From Pseudomonas ovata (GTDB lineage Bacteria > Pseudomonadota > Gammaproteobacteria > Pseudomonadales > Pseudomonadaceae), in contig NZ_QFFU01000005.1 in assembly GCF_003131185.1 (NCBI RefSeq), positions 1-64,000 on the forward strand: a stretch of 64,000 bases of DNA, in the 5' to 3' direction. The translations under genes were made by a program, and so were the position numbers. This document shows, in pieces, positions 15,701 through 23,777 of the stretch (within the stretch, counting starts at the first letter, position 1; every line of letters starts with the position of its first letter). The notes beneath the pieces were generated by a model. That model saw nothing but the letters and a program-made list of their open reading frames with translations. It did no database searches and was not told the DNA's origin.

Positions 15701-17900
15701 CGCTGACTTCCAGGCGCGCCGGAAAGATCTGCGTGTGGTTTTCTTCGCGCTTGAGGTAATCGCCACGCTCCAGCCAGGCGACCGCGGTAACGACCTTGGT
15801 TTCGGCGTCGCGGTCATCGGCTGCAAAGCTGGTTTCCACGGCCTCGTCCATGAGTATCTCGCCTGCGGTCAGCACCAGCTTGCCGCCTTTGCGCCGGTGA
15901 CTTTCGCTGCGCAACTTGCGAAGGATCTGTTGGATGTCGCGCATGGTAAGCCGCGAGCGTTCGCTCAGGCCGAACTGGGTCTCGATGTCCTGGGCGTCAT
16001 ACAGCAAGACGCAGCGCGCCTGATCCTGATCACGTCCGGCCCGGCCTGCTTCCTGCAAATAGTTTTCCAGCGAGCCGGGGATGTCGGCGTGCACGACCAG
16101 CCGGATGTCGGCCTTGTCCACTCCCATGCCGAAGGCGTTGGTGGCGACAATGATCTGCAGCCGACCAGCCTTGAAGTCGTCCTGAATATCGGTTTTGGTA
16201 TTGGGCTCAAGGCCGGCGTGGAAGTGCCGGCACGACCAGCCCTGGTCGATCAGGAACCCGGAAAGCTCCTCAGCGCTTTTACGGCTGGACACGAAGACCA
16301 CCGCCCCACCCGCCTGGGCGTCAAGGTGCTCATGCAACAGGCGATCTGTGTAGGGCCACTTTTCTGCCCGGACGCAGGGCAAGACATCGAAATGCAGGTT
16401 GCGCCGCTCATGGCTGCCGGCAAACAGCTCGAACTCGATGCCCAGTTGTTCCTTGAAGTGACTGCGAATGTCGGCCATCACATCCGGTTTGGCCGTGGCC
16501 GTAAAACAGCCAATCGGCGCCAGTGGCTGATCACCGGTGTATTCGCGGATAAAGCGCGAGACATAGAGGTAGTCGGGGCGAAAGTCGCTGCCCCATTTGG
16601 ACAGGCAATGCGCCTCATCGAACACCCAGGCACCGACCTGGCGCTGGCGAATGGCCCGCCGAAAGGCCTTGTTGCGAAACTGCTCGGGCGAAACCAGCAC
16701 AATGCCGACATCACCCATCTGGATCTTCTCCAGGACGTCTGCACGCTCGGGCATGCTCAGCAGGCCATTGAGGGTCGCCGCGCATTGGACGTTGCGCGCC
16801 AGCAGACCGTCGACCTGATCCTTCATCAACGATTGCAGCGGTGAAACGATCACCGTAAGGCTGCCATTGCGATGAAAGCGATTGAGCGCCGGCAACTGAT
16901 AGCACAGCGACTTGCCGCCCCCGGTCGCCAGGATGGCCAGTACATGCTGCCCGCGCATGCCGGCCAGGACGATGTCGTGCTGCAGGCTCTTGCCCGGCGT
17001 CTCGTAACGAAAGTCTGCGAAGCCGAAATAACACTGCAATTGATGGCGCGGGTTGTGGGTGGTCTGGCAATACTGACAATCGCGCTGCCCGCAGGGCTGA
17101 TCACGCAACTGTGCAATCAGCCGCCCCACCGCTGGAAACTGATGACGCACCCAGGGTGCCAGTACCGAATTGCCCCCCGACACCCGCAACCAGGCCAGTG
17201 CATAGGCCAGCGGCCAGTGCATATCCCGGTTGCGCAGGTCTTCATCAAGCAGTTGCGCAAGGCGTGTGCGGCAGACTTTCAGATCGCGTTGCCACGAAGG
17301 ATCGGTTTCCTGCAGCACATGCACGATCAGCGGGCCAAGTTCGGCCAAGGGGATGGCTGGCTGGCCAGTGATGGCCATGAACAGCGCGCTCAAATCGCTC
17401 TGCGAATCAGGTGCCAGCAGCGCCTGATAACACAGCAGTTCGTGGCGACTGGCCTCGTTCAACTGCGCAAGCGCTGCACGCTGATCATTGAACAGCACCA
17501 GGGTCGAGCGGCAATCGGACAACGGTGAGTTGAGACTGTCGCGGATGAGTTTGTAGTCCTTGATCAGCCGGTGATAAGGATTCTGAGGGAAAGCCAGGGG
17601 CGAAAGGCGCAGCGTGTCGATGACGGCCAGTGCATGCAGGGCCAGGTGCGGCGCCTGTTCGCTCAACAGTGGCAGGTCATGCTTGATGACATTGTGACCG
17701 AGCACAAAGCTGGCGCCGCTACTCAGTGAGTCCAGACGTTGCAATGCAGGCAAAGGGTCGGCCGCTACAGGCAGCTCCAGTTCAGTACCAAGATCAGGGC
17801 GCAGCGCACCGATCGATGTGATACGCGCCGGTTTTCCCTCACTGGGCGGTACGCACTCAAGGTCAAAGATCAGGCCGTTGGGCGGGGTGACAAACGACAT
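12762..17900 (-). CDS. giant fusion helicase: DEDD exonuclease-like + RecQ (SF2) + UvrD/PcrA (SF1)
   Basis: A single uninterrupted 1712-residue frame. Residues 1-135 resemble a DnaQ-fold 3'-5' exonuclease: D13 and E15 in FDLEC, LGHNVIKHD with D75, and D129; where DEDDh enzymes have His, residue 124 is Asn. A cysteine cluster (C270, C275, C278, C290) may bind zinc. The RecQ core follows: Walker A ILATGGGKS (K330), DEAH 428-431, TATAKPDV, and QEAGRAGRD ending about 624. A helical middle region leads to a complete UvrD-type helicase: GPGSGKT (K1124), DEYQD 1239-1243, GDDDQNIYGWRE, IHSAKGLEF and YYVGMTRAEQ (about 1550). Usual RecQ is about 600-700 and UvrD about 720 residues, so this is a true fusion. 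It should couple two helicase motors with possible nuclease activity in DNA repair or defence. It is a lone gene without other defence or repair genes beside it. Confidence 0.92.
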   Translation of the reverse strand: MSFVTPPNGLIFDLECVPPSEGKPARITSIGALRPDLGTELELPVAADPLPALQRLDSLSSGASFVLGHNVIKHDLPLLSEQAPHLALHALAVIDTLRLSPLAFPQNPYHRLIKDYKLIRDSLNSPLSDCRSTLVLFNDQRAALAQLNEASRHELLCYQALLAPDSQSDLSALFMAITGQPAIPLAELGPLIVHVLQETDPSWQRDLKVCRTRLAQLLDEDLRNRDMHWPLAYALAWLRVSGGNSVLAPWVRHQFPAVGRLIAQLRDQPCGQRDCQYCQTTHNPRHQLQCYFGFADFRYETPGKSLQHDIVLAGMRGQHVLAILATGGGKSLCYQLPALNRFHRNGSLTVIVSPLQSLMKDQVDGLLARNVQCAATLNGLLSMPERADVLEKIQMGDVGIVLVSPEQFRNKAFRRAIRQRQVGAWVFDEAHCLSKWGSDFRPDYLYVSRFIREYTGDQPLAPIGCFTATAKPDVMADIRSHFKEQLGIEFELFAGSHERRNLHFDVLPCVRAEKWPYTDRLLHEHLDAQAGGAVVFVSSRKSAEELSGFLIDQGWSCRHFHAGLEPNTKTDIQDDFKAGRLQIIVATNAFGMGVDKADIRLVVHADIPGSLENYLQEAGRAGRDQDQARCVLLYDAQDIETQFGLSERSRLTMRDIQQILRKLRSESHRRKGGKLVLTAGEILMDEAVETSFAADDRDAETKVVTAVAWLERGDYLKREENHTQIFPARLEVSAEEADKRLLQARLPARRLEAFRAILRFLYSAGADERVNTDQLMALTGLTSDEVACVLKQLEEMGLLVNDSQITLYLRHGIAGASSQRLHTTLQLENALLHCLSEQAPDAGHGDWQDLNLLPLTAELKAVTDQQALLPLHVLRLLRSLAQDHDSDGQQRSSFELRQLNRDYLKLRVKGGHTWAKIVRFGEVRRVLASQFVAFLVGKLPPGLRGADLLVETSFGELVKVIEADLELPHLIAPHKRRKVVEHVLLYLHRQEVLTLNHGMTVMRRAMTLHIHKEDKRKTFLKEDYLRLDEHYREKRVQVHVMREYAEVALKEMTQALQLVLHYFTDPRQAFIRRYFPGREEVLKLATSEGSWKAIIDSLSTTQKLIVADDDDLNRLVLAGPGSGKTRVIVHRIAYLLRVRRVPPTSIVALTFNRHAANEIRKRLTALVGSDAYGVSVLTYHSLAMRLTGSRFERGDSVDEPALRKVLDDAVQLLEGKRSIEGEDDLREQLLRGYRYILVDEYQDIDDLQYRLVSALAGRHTQEDGRLCIMAVGDDDQNIYGWRETNNRYIERFREEYDASISFLVDNYRSSNAIIQAANDTIGQNPARLKKAHPIRIDLARQAHADGGEWAHRDTQRHGRILRLLLDRHDCEHGNLQAQAALQELQRLLTLEQGTWDGCAILARTHRYLWPIQAWCEQHDVPFFLAANKDTVLPTTRQRGFVAVIDYLRGLDESLCADDAWQHLSARASLIEGVWAGFFQTACEQLQGELGSCQISPQALVDWLYDYARQLRQQPAKGLYLGTIHSAKGLEFRHVTVLDGGWSRQADTLCDERRLYYVGMTRAEQTLTLCEFADGNPFSPALTHEVQLRRVQAVYCPALEKRFEPMALGDIDIGFAGRQCAEAPIHQALGRLGEGDPLTFRREAERFVFVDRHGNVVGRTARSFQPHAGFDECEVAAVLVRFAQDSEAQYRDFSRCERWEVVVPRRRVGGHKS

Positions 17901-18016
17901 TGCGAAGCAGTCCTTGCGTCAGAATCTGTAACCATTCTAATGCGAAATGTTCACTGAGCAGGACATTGAGGGGGGTGCGTCAGACACGGACTGAACATGA
18001 CGGCTCTGCCAGACGC

Positions 18017-18043
18017 AAAAAGGCGGGCCTCGCAAGGCCCGCC
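18017..18043 (-). terminator. Rho-independent terminator after the 24-residue gene
   Basis: GGCGGGCCT-CGCA-AGGCCCGCC forms a 9-bp stem and, read on the minus strand, is followed by TTTTTGCG. It ends the transcript of the tiny gene at 18051-18125. Confidence 0.85.
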
Positions 18044-18050
18044 GCTCGGA

Positions 18051-18125
18051 TCAATGCATGAACAGGGCGATCAGGATAATGATCGGGATGGGAACGCCGA
18101 GAAACCACAAGAGTAAGGAACGCAT
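18051..18125 (-). CDS. 24-residue hydrophobic membrane peptide
   Basis: The frame ATG..TGA encodes MRSLLLWFLGVPIPIIILIA followed by LFMH. It has GGAG 8 bases before the ATG and a strong terminator directly after its stop, which supports a real gene too short for usual gene finders. The product is a single membrane helix with a Pro-Ile-Pro kink. It lies 49 bp downstream of the alanine-rich membrane protein gene in the same direction and could be co-transcribed. Function unknown; single-helix peptides often modulate membrane complexes or act as stress peptides, but nothing here decides that. Confidence 0.75.
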   Translation of the reverse strand: MRSLLLWFLGVPIPIIILIALFMH

Positions 18126-18173
18126 GTCTGTCTCCTGGCCCGGACAGTGCCGGGCAATGATTGCAATCGAGGC

Positions 18174-19109
18174 TTAGCCGAGGGTAGTACGGTCACGCAC
18201 AACGGGGTCGTACGGGTCTTCGATCCATTGCGCACGGTCGCGCTGACGGCCGCCGAACAACGCGGCAACGCTGGCGAAGAACGCCCCGCACAACAGCGCC
18301 ACGAAGGTCCAGAGGGCCGTGTGGGCGGCAACGCTGGCGGCCGCGTCGGCGGCCTTTTGGGCCGCGACCTTGGCGTCTTGCGCGGCTTTAAGGGCTTCGG
18401 CATAGACCTGATCGACACGCTGCTCGGCTTGCTGCTGGCCCAGGCCGGTGCGTTGGGCCACGAACTGTGCCAGGTAGGTCCGGTCATCGGCGTTCAAAGC
18501 CGCATCGCCGGCCAGGGCCTTGTTGAAGATGCGGCGGGTCACGCCCTGTGCATCGGTCTGGCTGGCCTGGGACGGGTCAGTGCTGCGCAGCAGCTTGTCG
18601 ACGAAATAACCGCCTTCGTCCTGGGCATTGGCAGCTGCGCCGGCAGCGGCTGCGCCACCGGCACTGATCACCGCACCAGCCGCCTGGCCGCCGGCCTGGG
18701 CCACGCTGCTGGCAGTGGCGCCGACAGTACTGGCCAGCAGCACGGCGGTCACCAGCGACGCGACCGCCCAGGCCAGGAAACCATGGCTGGTGTCGCGAAA
18801 ATACACTTCGTCGCCATGCAGGTTGGCCCACTTCACACGCAGGCGTCCGGCCAGATAACCCCCCAGGCCAGAGGCCAGGATCTGCGTGACCAGCAGCCAG
18901 ACAATGGTCGAAACGCCCAGCGCCTTGGCACTCAGGCCTTCATTGGCCCATGGCGATGACGCCGCGAAACCCAGTCCGGCGCCGAGCACCAGCAGGATCA
19001 TCGACAGGGCCGCCGCCGCCGCGGCACCGGCGAAGATCGCCGCCCAGGAGACCCCCGACTGGCTGGCCCTTTCAGGTGAGTAATTGGGGTATTGCACAGG
19101 TGTGATCAT
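18174..19109 (-). CDS. alanine/glycine-rich integral membrane protein, unknown function
   Basis: A 311-residue protein. Membrane helices appear near residues 20-45 (FAGAAAAAALSMILLVLGAG), 55-80 (STIVWLLVTQILASGLGGYLAG), 95-120 and 265-290 (ALWTFVALLCGAFFASVAAL). Between the third and fourth lies a long soluble, helix-prone stretch (AEALKAAQDAKVAAQKAADA) that may form a coiled coil, and the tail RAQWIEDPYDPVVRDRTT is cytoplasmic-looking. I chose the ATG at 19109, with AAAAGG 9 bases upstream; an ATG at 19145 is also in frame. The paired gene downstream is the 24-residue peptide. No enzyme or transporter family is recognised. Confidence 0.75.
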   Translation of the reverse strand: MITPVQYPNYSPERASQSGVSWAAIFAGAAAAAALSMILLVLGAGLGFAASSPWANEGLSAKALGVSTIVWLLVTQILASGLGGYLAGRLRVKWANLHGDEVYFRDTSHGFLAWAVASLVTAVLLASTVGATASSVAQAGGQAAGAVISAGGAAAAGAAANAQDEGGYFVDKLLRSTDPSQASQTDAQGVTRRIFNKALAGDAALNADDRTYLAQFVAQRTGLGQQQAEQRVDQVYAEALKAAQDAKVAAQKAADAAASVAAHTALWTFVALLCGAFFASVAALFGGRQRDRAQWIEDPYDPVVRDRTTLG

Positions 19110-19238
19110 GATTGCAGGCCTTTTGCAGTTAATGATGTGGTCCATCACTGCTTTCGACCTGCCCGCTTCGCCAGATGTTTCAAAATATTAAGGCGCGCTG
19201 ACGTAATGACGTTTACAGACACGCCTGTCAGCCAGAAA

Positions 19239-19263
19239 CAAAAAAGCACCCGAGGGTGCTTTC
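19239..19263 (-). terminator. Rho-independent terminator of the OsmC-YcaO gene
   Basis: AAGCACCC-GA-GGGTGCTT forms a tight stem with an A-run on the plus-strand left side, i.e. a T-run after the hairpin on the minus strand. It lies 27 bp past the stop codon of the minus-strand gene. Confidence 0.85.
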
Positions 19264-19289
19264 ATGCTTGATGCAGGGCGCTTATGCAC

Positions 19290-21485
19290 TCAAGCCACAG
19301 TATTGGCGCGCGCCGCATGCAGTTTTTTATAACTGTCGACCAGTCGCAAATGCCGGTCCAGGCCTTCGAGTTTCAGGCTTGTCGGGGTCAGGCCATAAAA
19401 GCGTACGCTGCCGTCGATCGAGCCCATGACCGCGTCCATGCGCGGATTGCCGAACATGCGCCGGAAGTTGACGAGGTAATCGTCAATGTTCATATCCTCG
19501 TCCAGCGTAACTTCCAGCGCCGCATTCAAGGCCTGGTAGAACAAGCCGCGCTCGACCGTGTTGTCGTTGTACTGCAAGAAGGCCTCGACCAGTTCCTTGG
19601 CCTCTTCAAATTTCTTCAGCGCCAGGTAGATCAGCAGTTTCAGTTCCAGGATCGTCAACTGGCCCCAGACTGTGTTGTCGTCGAACTCGATGCCGATCAA
19701 GGTGGTGATGGTGGTGTAGTCGTCCTGGTCGCTTTGTTCCAGGCGCTTGACCAAGGATCTGAGGCCGACAACGCTCAGGCTGTGCAGGTTGAGAATGTCG
19801 GCGCGGTACAGCAGCGCCTTGTTGGTGTTGTCCCACACCAGGTCTTCGACCGGGTAGATTTCCGAATAGCCCGGCACCAGGATGCGGCAGGCCTTGGCAC
19901 CGATGTGCTCATAGACCGCCATGTACACTTCCTTGCCCATGTCTTCGAGAATGCCGAACAGGGTGGCGGCTTCCTCGGCGTTGGCGTTCTCACCCTCGGC
20001 CGAAAAATCCCATTCGACAAATTCGACATCAGCCCTGGCACTGAAAAAGCGCCACGACACCACACCGCTGGAGTCGATGAAGTGCTCGACGAAGTTGTTC
20101 GGCTCGGTCACCGCATGACTTTCGAAGGTCGGCGCCGGCAGGTCGTTCAAGCCTTCGAAGCTGCGGCCTTGCAGCAGTTCGGTCAGGCTGCGCTCCAGCG
20201 CCACTTCCAGGCTTGGGTGCGCGCCGAACGAGGCAAACACGCCGCCGGTGCGCGGGTTCATCAGGGTCACGCACATCACCGGAAACTGACCACCCAGCGA
20301 GGCATCCTTGACCAGCACCGGGAAGCCCTGCTCTTCAAGCCCCTGGATACCGGCCAGGATGCCCGGGTATTTGGCCAGCACTTCCTGCGGCACATCCGGC
20401 AGGGCCATTTCGCTCTCGAGGATTTCACGCTTGACCGCACGCTCGAAGATTTCCGACAGGCACTGCACCTGCGCTTCGGCCAGCGTGTTGCCGGCGCTCA
20501 TGCCGTTGCTCAGGTACAGGTTTTCGATCAGGTTGGACGGGAAGTACACCACTTCGCCATCGGACTGGCGCACGAACGGCAGCGAGCAGATACCGCGCTT
20601 GGTATTGCCGGAGTTGGTGTCGTACAGGTGCGTGCCGCGCAGTTCGCCGTCGGGGTTGTAGATCGCCAGGCAATATTCATCGAGAATTTCGGCCGGCAGC
20701 GCACCCTTGGGGCCGGGCTGGAACCAGCGCTCGTCCGGGTAGTGCACGAACGCGGCATTGGCGATGTCCTCACCCCAGAACTGGTCGTTATAGAAGAAGT
20801 TGCAGTTGAGCCGCTCGATGAACTCGCCCAGCGCCGAGGCCAGCGCACCTTCCTTGGTGGCACCCTTGCCGTTGGTGAAGCACATGGGCGAATGGGCATC
20901 GCGGATGTGCAGCGACCAGACATTGGGCACGATATTGCGCCACGAGGCGACTTCGATCTTCATGCCCAGGCCGGCCAGGATGGCCGACATGTTGGCAATG
21001 GTCTGCTCCAGCGGCAGGTCCTTGCCGGCAATGTAGGTGCTGGCATCGCAGGCCGGGTCGAGCAGCAACAGGGCGTCGGCATTGGCGTCCAGGTTGTCGA
21101 CTTCTTCGATCACAAATTGCGGACCGGCCTGCACCACCTTCTTGACCGTGCAGCGGTCGATGGAGCGCAGGATGCCCTGGCGGTCCTTGTCGCTGATGTC
21201 GGCCGGCAACTCGACCTGGATCTTGAAGATCTGGTTGTAGCGATTTTCCGGGTCGACAATGTTGTTTTGCGACAGGCGAATATTCTCGGTCGGAATGTCG
21301 CGTGTGGCGCAGTACAACTTGACGAAGTAAGCCGCACAGAGGGCCGAGGAAGCCAGGAAATAATCGAAGGGTCCGGGCGCCGAGCCGTCGCCTTTGTAGC
21401 GGATCGGCTGATCGGCGATGACCGTGAAGTCATCGAACTTCGCTTCCAGTCGAAGGTTGTCGAGAAAGTTGACCTTGATTTCCAT
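19290..21485 (-). CDS. OsmC domain-YcaO domain fusion protein
   Basis: A 731-residue protein. Residues 1-140 are OsmC-like: GSAPGPFDYFLASSALCAAY with C50 and SIDRCTVKKVV with C112 match the two redox cysteines of peroxide-reducing OsmC proteins. From about residue 165 on the protein is YcaO: IVPNVWSLHIRDAHSP, NGKGATKEGALASALGEFIE (ATP-binding helix), NPRTGGVFASFGAHPSLEVA and ERSLTELLQGR. YcaO enzymes use ATP to activate amide carbonyls; E. coli YcaO acts with RimO in ribosomal S12 methylthiolation. No C-terminal PxPxP is seen, as in stand-alone YcaO rather than azole cyclodehydratases. The ATG at 21485 is preferred over a GTG at 21512. No precursor peptide or RimO gene lies nearby, so this looks like a housekeeping YcaO rather than an antibiotic cluster. 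Confidence 0.9.
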   Translation of the reverse strand: MEIKVNFLDNLRLEAKFDDFTVIADQPIRYKGDGSAPGPFDYFLASSALCAAYFVKLYCATRDIPTENIRLSQNNIVDPENRYNQIFKIQVELPADISDKDRQGILRSIDRCTVKKVVQAGPQFVIEEVDNLDANADALLLLDPACDASTYIAGKDLPLEQTIANMSAILAGLGMKIEVASWRNIVPNVWSLHIRDAHSPMCFTNGKGATKEGALASALGEFIERLNCNFFYNDQFWGEDIANAAFVHYPDERWFQPGPKGALPAEILDEYCLAIYNPDGELRGTHLYDTNSGNTKRGICSLPFVRQSDGEVVYFPSNLIENLYLSNGMSAGNTLAEAQVQCLSEIFERAVKREILESEMALPDVPQEVLAKYPGILAGIQGLEEQGFPVLVKDASLGGQFPVMCVTLMNPRTGGVFASFGAHPSLEVALERSLTELLQGRSFEGLNDLPAPTFESHAVTEPNNFVEHFIDSSGVVSWRFFSARADVEFVEWDFSAEGENANAEEAATLFGILEDMGKEVYMAVYEHIGAKACRILVPGYSEIYPVEDLVWDNTNKALLYRADILNLHSLSVVGLRSLVKRLEQSDQDDYTTITTLIGIEFDDNTVWGQLTILELKLLIYLALKKFEEAKELVEAFLQYNDNTVERGLFYQALNAALEVTLDEDMNIDDYLVNFRRMFGNPRMDAVMGSIDGSVRFYGLTPTSLKLEGLDRHLRLVDSYKKLHAARANTVA

Positions 21486-21708
21486 GCGGGAATTACCATC
21501 GTCGCGTAACACAAATTGGCGCGCATTATCCCGGTTTTACCGGCTCACGTCTTGTGCTTCCGGGCGGCGGCGATCTACCTGCACGGCATGACAGCGGCCA
21601 TTCAAGCGCCCACTCGGTGGACGGCCCGCCACGAGCCCGGTGGATAGACGCCATTGCCCGACACCTGCTAAAAGGCTGGGCATTGAACGATCGGCCCCAG
21701 GAATAACA

Positions 21709-22611
21709 ATGAAACTGCATCAACTCCGCGCGCTGGTCTGCATCCATGAAACCGGCAGCCTGCAGGACGCCTCGGCCGTGTTGCACCTGACGCAATCGGC
21801 CTTGAGCCGGGCGATCAAGGAGCTGGAAAGCGAGCTGGGCATTACCTTGCTGGTGCGCTCGAACAAGGGCATGAAGCTGACCGAATATGGCCAGCGCATG
21901 CTGGGCCATGCGCGCCAGGCCCTGGAAAGCGTGCGCCGTGCACGCCAGGAAATCGAAGACATGAAGGGGCTGGTGGTGAGTGAAATCACCATTGGCGTCA
22001 CACCGGTGACCGCCCTGCTGCACCCGCTCAAGCAAGCGCTGGTCGAGTTTCAGCAGCTGTACCCGCAAGCCACGCTGAGGGTGCTGGAAATGCGCCCGAC
22101 CCAACTGTTGCAGCACCTGCGTGACGGCCTGCTGGATTTCGCCCTGACCTCGCAGTTACCGGCCAGCACCGTGGGGCTGGACTGGCAGCCGTTGTGCCGG
22201 GTCAAGGGTGCCGTGGTGGTGCGCAAGGACCATCCGTTGCGTCACGTCAAGTCGCTGCGTTTGTTGCAGCAGGCGCAGTGGATCAGTGTCGATCCACTGA
22301 CCGACAGCCAGTCGCAGTTCAACCAGCTGTTCGAAGGCAGCGCCCTGGCCCGGCCGCGCAAGGTGTTCGAGTGCACGGCGATGAACCTGGCCATCAAGCT
22401 GCTGATCGACAGCGACGTAGTCATGACCATGAGCGAGGCGGCGCTGGGGCATGACCTGGTGGGCCTGAGCGACATGTCCAAATACCTGCACAAGGTCGAG
22501 ATCCAGGAACCGGTGCCCGACTACTTCGTCAATCTGGTCTGCGTCAACCGCAGCTTCCTGACCAAGACCGCCGGGCAGTTGTTCAGCATGCTCCAGGCAC
22601 GGCTGCTCTGA
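21709..22611 (+). CDS. LysR-family transcriptional regulator
   Basis: A 300-residue regulator. The N-terminal winged helix reads LRALVCIHETGSLQDASAVL followed by LTQSALSRAIKELESELG, and the effector domain spans about 90-300 with the usual RNFLDFALTS-like strand (GLLDFALTSQLP). AGGA stands 7 bases before the ATG at 21709. Its stop is 2 bp from the convergent porin gene, and it lies before an MFS carrier and M20 hydrolase, which are its likely targets. TsaR/GbpR-type regulators have this size. The effector is unknown. Confidence 0.92.
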   Translation: MKLHQLRALVCIHETGSLQDASAVLHLTQSALSRAIKELESELGITLLVRSNKGMKLTEYGQRMLGHARQALESVRRARQEIEDMKGLVVSEITIGVTPVTALLHPLKQALVEFQQLYPQATLRVLEMRPTQLLQHLRDGLLDFALTSQLPASTVGLDWQPLCRVKGAVVVRKDHPLRHVKSLRLLQQAQWISVDPLTDSQSQFNQLFEGSALARPRKVFECTAMNLAIKLLIDSDVVMTMSEAALGHDLVGLSDMSKYLHKVEIQEPVPDYFVNLVCVNRSFLTKTAGQLFSMLQARLL

Positions 22612-22613
22612 CT

Positions 22614-23777
22614 TCAGAAGTTGTAATACACCCCGACGGCCAGGTCTTGCGGGGTGTCGTCACGGGCGGCCAGGGGGATGGCGGCATAGGTCTGGCCTGC
22701 ATCGCCCTGGTTGACGACCATCCCCGCACGGACATACACAGCGGCCTGCGGATTCAGGAAGTGATCGTAGCCTACCATCACACCCCAGGCATCGTTGTCG
22801 CGCCCCGGCACCTGGCGCTTGACCACCACGGCGCGAGCCAGGTGTTTGCCGACCGGCACCATCAGGCCGCCGGTGACCACATTCAGGTCAGGTACGGCAG
22901 CCGCGTCGACCGCCTGACGCTGCCATGCCAGGCTGACACTGAACGAACCGAAGTCGTACAGGCCCAGCAGGCTGTAATAGTCGTTGCGGGTCTGCCGGTC
23001 GGTCTGGGTCACGGTGTCGTAGGGATTGCTGAGGTAGCGGTTATAACCGGCCAGCACCGCCAGAGTCGGGCTCCAGTAATCGAGCCGGACACCGCCGCCG
23101 CGCAGCGTCTTGCCATCGGCGGCGGCATCGTCCAGGCCGAAAGTGAGCATGCTGCCCAGGCTGAAGCCGTGCCACTTGGGCGTGGTGTAGGCCAACGAGT
23201 GCTTGGGGCGCAGGTCCAGTGCATAGGCACCGGGCGCATTGACCGGCCGGCTCAATGAGCTGTAGGGCGACAGCTTGGCCACGGCCAGGAACGGGTCGAC
23301 AAAGGACGGCGCATTCATGGCGAAGGTCTTGCCCAGCTCCAGCTTGCCCCAGCGCCGGGAGCGCACGGCCACGGCGGCCAGGCGCAGGCGGCTGACGTCA
23401 CGTTTCCAGTGGCCGTCCTCTGACAGGGCGTCGTCGTCGAAATTGAAGCCCTGCTCCACCACCGCCTGCACCGCCAGGTCATCGCCCAGGGATTGGCGCG
23501 CAAACACGCCGACCTTGTTGGTCCACGCCCCGCCACCGCCGACCCGGGTGCCGGAGCGGCCACCGGAATCATAGGTGTCGACGTAGCCGTCCAGCGAGCC
23601 ATAGACCTTGAAGGCATCGCCGTAGCCGGCGTCATTGACGTACGGGCCCAGCCCCGGCGCCAGCGCTTGCAGGCCAGGAAAACCGGCGGCCTGGGTGACC
23701 TGCGCATGACACAGGTAAACGCCGAGCACCACACTGCCCGACAGCGGGCGCCAGAACGGTAAAACGTGCAAAGCCAT
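22614..23777 (-). CDS. general bacterial porin (Gram-negative porin family)
   Basis: A 387-residue outer-membrane protein with an N-terminal signal segment (residues 1-30) and a barrel with porin strands: FKVYGSLDGYVDTYDSGG, NKVGVFARQSLGDDLAVQAV, RRWGKLELGKTFAM, and a terminal DLAVGVYYNF. This matches trimeric 16-strand neisserial/comamonad-type porins. I use the ATG at 23777, with AAGGTGG 6 bases upstream; the frame is open 23 codons further. It probably provides outer-membrane entry for the compound handled by the adjacent MFS carrier and hydrolase. The signal peptide contains an unusual Cys (VYLCHAQV), but no proper lipobox. Confidence 0.82.
   Translation of the reverse strand: MALHVLPFWRPLSGSVVLGVYLCHAQVTQAAGFPGLQALAPGLGPYVNDAGYGDAFKVYGSLDGYVDTYDSGGRSGTRVGGGGAWTNKVGVFARQSLGDDLAVQAVVEQGFNFDDDALSEDGHWKRDVSRLRLAAVAVRSRRWGKLELGKTFAMNAPSFVDPFLAVAKLSPYSSLSRPVNAPGAYALDLRPKHSLAYTTPKWHGFSLGSMLTFGLDDAAADGKTLRGGGVRLDYWSPTLAVLAGYNRYLSNPYDTVTQTDRQTRNDYYSLLGLYDFGSFSVSLAWQRQAVDAAAVPDLNVVTGGLMVPVGKHLARAVVVKRQVPGRDNDAWGVMVGYDHFLNPQAAVYVRAGMVVNQGDAGQTYAAIPLAARDDTPQDLAVGVYYNF

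Noticed and set aside
19290..21485. Azole/thiazole peptide-antibiotic cluster around YcaO
   Set aside because: No precursor peptide, partner protein, dehydrogenase or exporter is adjacent, and no PxPxP end is seen.
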